DNA of 64,000 nt, taken from positions 55,063,172-55,127,171 of the forward strand of contig NC_054712.1 of the NCBI RefSeq assembly GCF_016097555.1, in the 5' to 3' direction. Shown here piece by piece: positions 37,701 through 49,200 of the stretch. Both the position numbers and the translations under genes were made by a program. Every line of letters begins with the position of its first letter. The stretch's first letter is position 1. Under the pieces are notes generated by a model, which was given only the letters and a program-made list of their open reading frames with translations, had not been told where the DNA came from and did not search any database. This DNA is from Gigantopelta aegis. Its lineage: Eukaryota > Mollusca > Gastropoda > Neomphalida > Peltospiridae.

Positions 37701-40700
37701 TTCGTCCCTGGTTTATCTGCTTCTCTGATAGCTTTGATTTTATCTGGCACTGGCTCCAGTCTTTCATTTCCAACCATATGTCCCAAACACTCTAAACTTT
37801 GGAAACCAATAAAACACTTACTGGGTTTAGCTGTCAAATTTGCTTTCCTTAGTGTAAAAAGCAGTTCCCTCAGTATCTGAATGTGTTCTTTAAACGTGGA
37901 GGTGTAGACAATTATATCATCAATGAAATTGTCCGTATTTGTCATGTTCTGAAGAAGTTTCCGCATGAGTCTACTGAAACTGGCTGGTGCATTTACAAGT
38001 CCAAATGGCATGACATTAAAATGAAACAAACCCATAGGCGTCTGGAAAGCTGTCACTTGTTTAGCCGTTTCAGCCGTGGGTAACTGCCAATACCCTTTTG
38101 ACAAATCCAACTTACTGATGTACTTACTTCCTGCTAATCTGGCAAATATTTCATCAGCATTTGGCATTGGTTCTGCATCAAAAACACTGATTTTGTTGAT
38201 CATTCTAAAATCAATGCAGAAACGATTTGTCTGGTCTTTCTACTATGGGAGAAGAGTAAGGACTATCAGAATGTTCAATTACACCCATTTGTAACATTTT
38301 TCTTACCTCTTCATTCACCACTTCACGCATTGAGAAAGGCAACGGATACGGTTTTACCCTGACAGGAGTATCTGACAGTAGCTTAATGTCATGTTCAGCC
38401 AACATGGTACGTCCCGGTAGATCAGATAAAACGTCATAGAATTCCTCCAAAAGTTGTCTTACCTCTTGACCTTTTTCAGGTCCTAAAGCATCACTCACAC
38501 TAACCTCTTTTGGACCTTCTTTGGCTTGGACACTTGGACTATCAGCCCACTTATCTAAAACACATGAGTCACGTTCAGATTCCTGCAAATCTATCACAGC
38601 AACATTCACCATTCCAGTCACTCTGTTCTGGTCAGTCCTCTGAAGATAAAGCTTTAACATGTTTGTATGAAAAGTTTTTATCTTACCATTCATTTGTATT
38701 TGATAATCCACATCACCATTCTTTCTTACAATTCGGTAGGGTCCCTTCCACTGCATCATTAGTTTGTTGTGATCTGTAGGTAACAACACGAGAACCTGGT
38801 CACCTACCTTCATGTTTCGCTCTCTTGCTCCTCTGTTGTAATAAAACTTGTGTCGTTTCTCAGCTTTCTCCAAACTTTCTCTGACCAACTGGCAGGTAGA
38901 TTCCAGTTTCTCACGCATGTCAATTACATACTGATAAGTTGATCTTACCTGCGGATTGTCTATTTCCTTTGTCCATAGTTCCTTGAGAATAGTCATTGGT
39001 CCTCTAACTGTATGTCCATACACCAGCTCAAATTGAGAGAAACCCAAACTTTTTTGGGGAGCATCTCTGTATGCAAACAAAACTGCACTTAAATATTTAT
39101 CCCAGTCTTTGGGACGTTCTGCACACAATCTTTTCAACATCTGTTTCAGTGTACCATTGAAACGTTCAACCAGTCCGTTGCACATTGGGTGATATGGCGT
39201 TGTTGTAAGCTGTTTCAACGATATTAATCTACTTACCTTTGCCATCAATGAAGATGTAAATTGCGTACCCATGTCGCTTAGCATCTCCCTGGGAACACCA
39301 ACACGACAGAAAATATCAACCAGTGCTTTAGCAACACGTTCTGTCTCAATACTCTTCAGAGCTACAGCCTCTGGGTATCTTGTAGCGTAATCAACAAGGG
39401 TTAGAATGTATCTGTTACCTTTGTCTGTTGCTGGTTTAAGTGGACCCACCAAATCCACTGCGACTCTTCTAAAAGGTTCATCAATAAGGGGCATCTTGCC
39501 CAAAGGTACTTTACCTACCCTACCTTTCACAACTGTCTGTTGACAAATGTTGCAAGATTGGCAAAATCTTTTGGTATCAGCTTGTACACCAGGCCAAAAG
39601 AATTCTGACAACACCCTACTTACAGTACGTTTTGTTCCCATATGCCCTGACATGATGGATTCATGAGCTAGTTTAAGAACTTGGGTTCTGTACTGCCGAG
39701 GTACTACAAGTTGAGTAAAAACCTGACCTCCCTTTACACTAGAAGATCTGAACTCGCGGTATAGTATACCTTACTTCTTGTAGAACTTGGCCTTACCCTC
39801 CATCCCTTGGCAATCATCTGCAAGTTTAGTATACTTCTGTAAAGTAGGATCTACTTCTTGTGCTTTCCTTATGTCTTCAGGTGTAACACCATCCATTGTA
39901 CAATCTGGCACTCTAAGTGGTTGGTAGTTCTTACCTTTATCACAAACTTGTTGTCGCGTTTTTACTGCTTGGATCAGTTTCCAGTCTGGATCAGGATCAC
40001 TTGGTGCTCTTGCATCTGCAATATTACCCACTATAAGATCATACAGTGGATGTTCCAAACACCAAGCTTCTACCTCACCTTTATAGTATGGCATATCAAT
40101 ATCTACAAGAGCAATAGGTGTGTTTACTTTTGAACCATCAGCTAACAAACATGTTTGTATGCTACCTGTGAACTGATCATCTGAAATGTAACACTTTCTG
40201 AAGAACACCGTTACACCCTGTATCACGTAAAACACTCACCACTTCCTTGCCCAACCATCCTTTTGTAGTAGGCATGCTCAACTCTTCGTTTCGTAAGTGG
40301 CATGAGGTGCTAAGAACGCATTTACTGTTTGCCATCGAGGTCGTTACTGTTGGAGTGTATGATGTACATGCACCACAAACCTTTGGATATCTAGCATCTG
40401 CCTCAGTTTTAAACACCTGCATTGACCTTGACCTACATTTCCAAAACTTACCTTAGTATTTGTTTTGGCCTCCTCTGTTGTTGCACATCCTATCTTTGGT
40501 CTTTGAGCCATCTGAAAGCAACGTGGAGCAATATGACCCAATTTCCCACAATGGAAACACCGCTTCAGTTTTGTACCTGAAACCATATCTGGTTTAGAAA
40601 ATTTATTTTCTACTCTGACCTTATCACTCTTTCTATCTGGAATTTGAGGACTACGACATTGCTGGGGTCCCATACCTTGCTGTGTCAAGTTAACTGCCCT

Positions 40701-43214
40701 GGTGAATCTTGCTTCACGGAACTGGTCTGCTAGAATAGCCATTTCGTTAATGGTTTTTGGAATTCTTTCCTTCAAAAACAAACCAAGATCTTTGTTGCAC
40801 ATGTGTAAGAATTGATCACATAACACTAAGTCAAATAACCCTTCATATGTTTGATCAGTCTTTGACATCTGTATCCATCTGGTTAGATAACTTGCTAACC
40901 GCACTGAAAATTGTACAAATGTTTCACCCATCTCTGGTCTACCTGTCTTAAATTTGTGGTTAAAGCCATCTACTGTTAACTCATACCTCTTAAGTAATGC
41001 TTCTTTCAAAGCACCGTAATTGAGTGCTTGATCTGCTGGCATCAAAGCATAAACATCCAAAGCCTTACCTTTTAAGAGAATACTAAGGTGAGTAGCCCAC
41101 CCATTGGGTGACCACTTTTGCACTTCGGCATACCGCTCAAAATGCCTACGGTAACTATCCATATCATCTTTCCCATCTTCGAAAGGTGGAATTTTAGGCC
41201 CCTTTCGTATACTCTGAGAATACCCACTCGCAGGAAAACCCAATTCAGCCTGTTTCTGCAATAATTCCAACTGATAATTATGTTCAGTTTCTTTTGCCCT
41301 CAGCTCTAACTGAATCTTTTCCCTTTCTATTGCATTTCTTTCTACAGCCAATGTATACTCACGTTCTTCTTTCTCTTGTTCCCTTCTAGCCAACCTTTCC
41401 TCTCGTTGCTGTGCTTGCTGCTCCTTCACAAACTCTTTCAAATCCTCATCTTCATAACCAAGAGCTACACCCTGAGCCATTAAATCTTTAAGAGTTTCCA
41501 TGTTAGTCTAGCCAATAATGTAATGCTGAATGCAGGAAATAATACTTCCCCCAGAAAACCCTATTGCCCAAGTTTAACCCAAAGTGCCTATCTAATGATA
41601 TTATATCATCTACACTTAAGCAAAGTTAAACTTGTTACTCGGTGTTGGCAGGAAACTTTTTCTACAATCAGCAAACATACTCACCAGCCTAACAAAAATA
41701 TGACAACCAAATGATAAGGATACAGCACCTGGACAACTGGGGTTCAAATCCTTTTTTTGGCTTACACGTCCCACTTCACTTTCACTCAAAATGTCACCAC
41801 AGTTGAACTAAAACAAAAAACCATGTTAAACAATATCCTATGCAACTTATACTTTAGCTGTTAAATCTATCAAGAATACACAAGTAGTATTAACTGAATC
41901 TATCCCACTTCTGACACCATTTGTCACAACCAGGTATGACCAAGGGATGATTTAGTTACTACTTGAACTTCTCAACAAAAATAACAACAACCCAGTTAGA
42001 GTTAATATAAATATATTAAAAAAAAAATTAAAAAAAATACAGGTTTAACAAAGCTTCATGGTACCAAATTACAAAGTTATGTTCCCCCTTTTAAATTGAA
42101 AATTCTACAACATTAATTTCAACCTTTCACAATCAAAAATAAATAGTTAATTAAATTCAAACAATGCTCTTTTTCAGCGTTCACTGTGTTTAAAACTAAC
42201 AACTGTCAAAAGTTCACTATACATCCCAAGTGTCCTTCAAATGCTCATGTTGACTTCATGGTCACAAATCTGTTCCACTATTCCATTTTCCATGTTTCTC
42301 CAAATCAACGACAGTTCTTGTCTCAAACTGCAAAATCACTAATGGCTGTGACGTCTGTTCGTCTCCCGAACTCGTCTACCTCTTATGGCTATGGCAACCA
42401 TCTCAGCCTCAAAACCACCAACAAACAAAACCAAAACCTACAAGAAAAATTGGTCAACATACAAATATTGTGTTCAATGACACGACCCCTAAATCAACTG
42501 TCGGCGACAGTTCTGCAAATGTGCACACATGAAATAAATTAATTTCATAACCAATAGTTACCTTTAACTATTCACCATACACCTTAAATACTAGCCATAT
42601 GCTAGTCAAAAAACGATTCTACTATTTTGTAGGCTAATACACAGTGGAATCTCGGAACATAAATTGTGAACCACTATCCTAACACAAGTTCTTAAAATAC
42701 CTCATTATGAACATTTGATACCTGCAATATTTTCTATATATGTTGTAAAACTTTTAAATACACGCTAATTAAATCCATAATATTTAACTACATAATATTC
42801 AACTATTACCTAATTATATACAACTGGTTTCTTAACTACACCATACAAATGCTCAAAGTGGCGCAATTTTGATTAAATGCTATTTAAAATATTGTGCCAA
42901 ATAAAACAATGTACAAAAATCAGTACTCGCCCCAGCTGTCCATGCCAAATCCTACATATCTCGACCACGTTGTCATAACTTTCCAACACGTGCAAAGCCT
43001 GTAGCTATCTGGGTCCAACTAACTGAATAATGCGACCCGCACTGGTTTTGTCACAGCAGCCAGCAATGGAAAATTCCATGCACGGATTACACGTGCGGCC
43101 CTAAACATCAAACTAAACAGCAGGGTATTTTATACTGAGCAGAAAAATTAACGCACCACTATGAGTAAAAGATATATACAAATATACACAAGTAAATCGA
43201 CTTGTGACAATGTT

Positions 43215-43255
<41 letters not shown>

Positions 43256-46200
43256 TTCATGTGTTTTGGGGGTGGGACGTAGCCCAGTGGTAAAGCACTC
43301 AATTGATGCGGGGGAAGGATGTAGCTCAGTAGTACAGCACTCACCTGATGCACGATCGATCTAGGATCAATTCTCATCAGTGGGCCATTTGGGCTATTTC
43401 TCGTTCCAGCCAGTGTTCCACAACTGGTGTAACAAAGGCTGTGGTATGTACTATCCTATATGTGCATATAAAAGATCCCTTGCTGCTAATCGAAAAGAGT
43501 AGCCCATGAAGTGCCGACAGCAGGTTTCCTCTCTCAATATCTGTGTGGTCCTTAACCATATGTCCGACGTCATATAACCGTAAATAAAATGTGTTGAGTG
43601 CGTCGTTAAATAAAACATTTCCTTCCTTCGATTGATGCGAGGTCAGTTTGAAATCGATCCCCGTCGGTGGGCCCATTGGACTGTTTCTCGTTAGTGCACC
43701 ATGACTGGTATATCAAAGGCTGTGGTATGTGCTATCCTGTCTGTGGGATAGTGCATATAAAAGATCCCTTGCTACTAATGGAAGCAAATGTAGCAGGTTT
43801 CCTCTCTAAGACTACATTTCAAAATTACCAAATGTTTGACATCTAATAGCTGATGATTAATGAATCAATGTGCTCTAGTGGTGTCGTTAAACAAAAGAAA
43901 CTTTAAACTTTAACTTTCATGTTTTGTTCAGTCTTATTAACTGTAAATCCGTAGACGTGTATTACTTAATATTCTTTTGTGTATTGTTTCTTTCAGGTTT
44001 AGACTTGTCAACTTCAGTAAAGGTCTTCCATTATGAAGATGTCAGTTTACTCTTTTCAACAATTGGTTTAGTGTTGCTAGGAGCTTTCATTGCATTCTTT
44101 CTGGAGTTCAGTGAATACTTGTTGCTGTCAAAGACATCCAGTTTAACATTATCTGTATCAGGGGTTTTGAAGGTAACAGTTTAACATTATCTGTATCAGG
44201 GGGTTTTGAAGGTAATGGTTTAATAGTATCTGTATCTGGGATTTTGAAGGTAATGGTTTAACATTATCTGTATCAGGGTTTTGAAGGTAATGGTTTAACA
44301 TTATCTGTATCTGGGATTTTGAAGGTAATGGTTTAACATTATCTGTATCAGGGTTTTGAAGATAACAGTTTAACATTATCTGTATCAGGGGTTTTGAAGA
44401 TAACAGTTAAACATTATCTGTATCTGGGATTTTGAAGGTAACAGTTTAACATTATCTGTATCAGGGGTTTGAAGATAACAGTTAAACATTATCTGTATCT
44501 GGGATTTTGAAGGTAACAGTTTAACATTATCTGTATCTGGGATTTTGAAGGTAACAGTTTAACATTATCTGTATCAGGGGTTTTGAAGGTAATGGTTTAA
44601 CATTATCTGTATCTGGGATTTTGAAGGTAATGGTTTAACATTATCTGTATCAGGATTTTGAAGATAACAGTTTAACATTATCTGTATCAGGGGTTTTGAA
44701 GGTAACAGTTAAACATTATCTGTATCTGGGATTTTGAAGATAACAGTTTAACATTATCTGTATCAGGGGTTTTGAAGGTAACAGTTTAACATTATCTGTA
44801 TCTGGGATTTTGAAGGTAACAGTTTAGCATTATCTGTATCTGGGATTTTGAAGGTAACAGTTTAACATTATCTGTAGCAGGGGTTTTGAAGGTAATAGTT
44901 TAACATTATCTGTATCAGGGTTTTGAAGGTAATGGTTTAACATTATTTGTATCAGGGGTTTTGAAGATAACAGTTAAACATCAGTATCTGGGATTTTGAA
45001 GGTAACAGTTTAACATTATCTGTATCAGGGGTTTTGAAGGTAACAGTTTAACATTGTCTGTATCAGGGGTTTTGAAGGTAACAGTTTAACATTATCTGTA
45101 TCAGGGGTTTTGAAGGTAACAGTTTAACATTATCTGTATCAGGGTTTTGAAGATAACAGTTAAACATTATCTGTATCTGGGATTTTGAAGGTAATGGTTT
45201 AACATTATCTGTATCAGGGTTTTGAATGGGAATGGGACAGCATGCCCAAATGCACCCTAAAACAAATTTAACGCACGTTGTGCTACAATTGCAGGAAATC
45301 GGCATGAAATGGTCAGATTTTGGCGAATGCACGTGAAACTTGGGGAAAAGATTGGGGTAATGATGGGTATTTGAAGCTGCAATGATGCCTCATTTCCATT
45401 TCGACGTAGATGAGTTACAAGATGCCAAGACTAAGCCTGCCGAATCAAAACATTGCAATAGGCTGCCTCCAGTTAAGTGAATCGCAGTCAGCAGTCACAC
45501 GTCACATGAATGTCCATCAGAGCACCATTTCACGTCTCTGAGATAGGTACCAGCAGTTTCAATCAGCTGAAGACTGGCCCAGAAGTGGAAGACCTCACAT
45601 AACAACTGTAGCACAAGATCGCTACATCCGGGTTCTGCACTTGCGTCACCGAACTGCCACAGCAACAAACACTGCTGGACGCATACCTCGTTTGAGAAGG
45701 GTGTCTGCACAAACCATTCGGAACCGACTTTGAGAAGCTGGTTTACGGGCTAGAAAACCGTATGTTGGCTCCGTCCTGTGACGTCAACATCAACATTTAC
45801 GTGTTCGCTGGTGCACGAATGTACAGGGGTGGAACTTGGGAAACTGGCGGCGAGTATGGTTCAGTGACGAGTCACGTTTCCTTCTACAGTGACATGATGG
45901 ATGACAACGTGTTTACAGATGCTGCAATGAACATTTTGCCAACAACTGCATTGTCCAAGTTGACAGATTCGGTGGAGGGAGTGTCATGATGTGGGGAGCC
46001 ATCTCATACACCAGCAGAAGTGAACTTGTGTTCGTACAAGGCAACCTGACAGCTGTAGTGCCATGAGTCAGACCAGCTTTATTAGCGGCAGAGGACGAGG
46101 ATGCCAGGTGGATGCAGGGAAATACACAGAGACTGCCCCCATGGAGGAAGTTGAGACAGGTAGGTAATGGTGTGGATAGCTCAGAAGACAGAGTCGGAGG

Positions 46201-49200
46201 AAACTGACAGAAAGGGTTGAAACAGATTGAAATTGTGGGAGAAATTGGAAAGTTTTTTATATTAAAATAATGAGAATGATAGGCAGAGGGTGATAGATGA
46301 GAAAGATGAATGAATGTGTGATGAAATTCTTCGCCGTCACATGCTTCCCATTTTGGATCGACAGAGATAACTCTTTCAGCAGGACAATGCCAGGCCGCAT
46401 ACAGCATGTGTAACAATGGATTTTCTACAGAATGAGAACATTAATGTGCTGCCATGGCCATCAAGATCACCAGATCTCAACCCCATTGAACATCTATGGG
46501 ACGAACTGGACAGACGTGTACGCCAGCATGACCCGGAACCTCAGACGCTTCCGCAACTGTCACATGCACTGCAGGACAAATGGGCTAGGATTCCATGTGC
46601 CCGGATTCAGAGACTCATTCAGTCTATGCCAAGGAGATGTCGTGCAGTGATTGCTGCTGCTGGTGGCCACACAAGGTACTGATTTCAGCGCCTTCCGGAT
46701 GTTTTTTGCAGAAGGCTTTGGGATATTGAGCTGAAATTTTGTGTATAGTTTCATCATGTACTGTTACAGATCAAAGTTTGACTTTCATGACGATTTACCG
46801 GCCTCGGTGGCATCGTGGTTAGGCCATCGGTCTACAGGCTGGTAGGTACTGGGTTCGGATCCCAGTTGAGGCATGGGATTTTTAATCCAGATACCGACTC
46901 CAAACCCTGAGTGAGTGCTCTGCAAGGCTCAATGGGTAGGTGTAAACCACTTGCACCGACCAGTGATCCATAACTGGTTCAACAAAGGCCATGGTTTGTG
47001 CTATCCTGCCTGTGGGAAGCGCAAATAAAAGATCCCTTGCTGCCTGTCGTAAAAGAGTAGCCTATGTGGCAACAGCGGGTTTCCTCTAAAACACAGTGTC
47101 AAAATGACCATATGTTTGACGTCCAATAGCCGATGATAAGATAAAAAATCAATGTGCTCTAGTGGCGTCGTTAAATAAAACAAACTTTACTTTTTCATAA
47201 CGATTTAGCCATTTGTTGACAGAGTTATGGCCCTTGAACTTAGGAGATGTGAAAATTAGTTTTCTGGACTTTTTTTTCCCGAAGACCTTTAGTTATTGAG
47301 CTGAAATTTTTTGTATAGGTTTATCACATACTGTTACAGATCAAGTTTTACTTTTATGGCGATTTACCCATTTTTAACGGAGTTATGGCCCTTGAATTGA
47401 GAAGATACGATAAATTGTTGGGCCTGGTAGTGGACATGTATTGCTGTAGCAGTACTCTCAAATGCTTGTTTGTATGAGGGGTTTTGAAGGTAACAGTTTA
47501 TCATTATCTGTATGAGGGGTTTTGAGCGTAATAATTTAGCATTATATGTAAAAGGAAATGAAGGAAACACATTAGAGGTTTTGAAGGTAACAGTTTAATA
47601 TGAGCGGAGTCTGGGGTTTTGAAGGTAACAGTTTAATATGAGCGGTGTCTGGGGTTTTGAAGGTAACAGTTTAATATGAGCGGAGTCTGGGGTTTTGAAG
47701 GTAACAGTTTAATATGAGCGGAGTCTGGGGTTTTGAAGGTAACAGTTTAATATTAGCGGTGTCTGGGGTTTTGAAGGTAACAGTTTAATATGAGCGGTGT
47801 CTGGGGTTTGGAAGGTAACAGTTTAATATGAGCGGTGTCTGGGGTTTTGAAGGTAACAGTTTAATATGAGCGGAGTCTGGGGTTTTGAAGGTAACAGTTT
47901 AATATGAGCGGAGTCTGGGGTTTTGAAGGTAACAGTTTAATATTAGCGGTGTCTGGGGTTTTGAAGGTAACAGTTTAATATGAGCGGTGTCTGGGGTTTG
48001 GAAGGTAACAGTTTAATATGAGCGGTGTCTGGGGTTTGGAAGGTAACAGTTTAATATGAGCGGTGTCTGGGGTTTGGAAGGTAACGGGGTTTAATATGAG
48101 CGGTGTCTGGGGTTTTGAAGGTAACAGTTTAATATGAGCGGTGTCTGGGGTTTGGAAGGTAACAGTTTAATATGAGCGGTGTCTGGGGTTTTGAAGGTAA
48201 CAGTTTAATATGAGCGGTGTCTGGGGTTTGGAAGGTAACAGTTTAATATGAGCTGTTTCTGGGGTTTTGAAGGTAACAGTTTAATATGAGCAGTGTCTGG
48301 GGTTTGGAAGGTAACAGTTTAATATGAGCGGTGTCTGGGGTTTGGAAGGTAACAGTTTAATATGAGCGGTGTCTGGGGTTTTGAAGGTAACAGTTTAATA
48401 TGAGCGGTGTCTGGGATTTTGATGGATACACACGCGGACTGTGAAATTGTTTTTAATAAAAGACATTGCCGAATACACCATATTATTGTCCATGGTACAA
48501 TGGTAAATTTCAAGTCAGTTTTTTAATCTTTTTTTTTTCTTTCTTTTTTTGTGGGTTTAATACTTTCATGGTTTTTGGCAGATTCATTGCTATATCACAC
48601 AAAACAGTTCTGTAAATATTTACTAAGGATATAATATAAAAGTATGGTATAAAAATGTAATTTTATGTCTTATGATGTTTATCTGTCATAATATTTTATA
48701 CAAAGAGGGTGGGTACCGATATGTCTTTAGCAAAAGAAATTTTAAACATTAATTTAACTCCTTTAAATTTCTCTTTTTTTGCAGGAGGTTTGCACTTTAT
48801 ATATTGCTCACTTGAGTGGTGACACTATGAACACTATGAATGCTGTTGGTCTGGTGGTTTGTTTGTGTGGGATCGTGTTGCACATCGTTATCAAAGCTGT
48901 TTGTAGTAAGTGTTACATTGTGTTACATGCAGACATGGTTTCTGCCAGAAGGTTCGATTTTTTTAAAGTTAACCTTATGACAAAAATTAATTACTCTTTA
49001 TTATTACTGTATGATTTTCTAAACCCTAACCCTAAACTTAACCCATTTTCTTTTTGGGGGAGGCCCCTCATATCCCGTTGACTGTGGTTGCATTCAATTC
49101 AAAAGCGCCATACCCAAAAATTTCTTTCTGGCAGAAACAATGCGGCAGATGACAAAATGTTGAAGTTGAGGAGGGCATATCTCCCCTCCCCCCACCCCCC

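Larger units (their letters stand above)
35892..43209 (-). mobile_element. Gmr1-like Ty3/gypsy LTR retrotransposon, degenerate, antisense in SLC35C2 intron 6
   Basis: The LTRs begin TGTCAC and end GTGACA, and are flanked by a 5-bp target duplication ATGTT (35887-35891 and 43210-43214). On the minus strand the order is 5' LTR, tRNA-Leu-type primer site, gag, protease, integrase, reverse transcriptase, RNase H, polypurine tract, 3' LTR. Integrase lies upstream of RT, the Ty1/copia-like order known for Gmr1-like members of the Ty3/gypsy group. Gag-protease, mid-protease and IN-RT frames are shifted, an in-frame TAA lies before integrase and a TGA in RNase H. The copy is therefore not autonomous. 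The LTRs differ by roughly 15-20 visible substitutions and one 87-90 bp indel, so it is fairly young. Confidence 0.92.
45227..47470 (+). mobile_element. Tc1-type transposon copy inserted in the exon-derived minisatellite
   Basis: Everything between the two halves of the 38-bp array. It contains a broken Tc1 transposase (45422-46682), a right flank with two similar ~125-bp segments (ttgagctgaaatttt...), and a SINE (46798-47192). I could not identify a matching pair of inverted repeats, so the limits are set by the interrupted minisatellite. Confidence 0.6.

Noticed and set aside
45740..46416. Gene models on the minus strand over the Tc1 copy
   Set aside because: The opposite strand carries clear DD34E transposase motifs. 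The minus frames are shadows.
44173..48424. CRISPR-like or satellite array unrelated to the gene
   Set aside because: No spacers. The unit matches the end of the adjacent coding exon and starts exactly at its donor.
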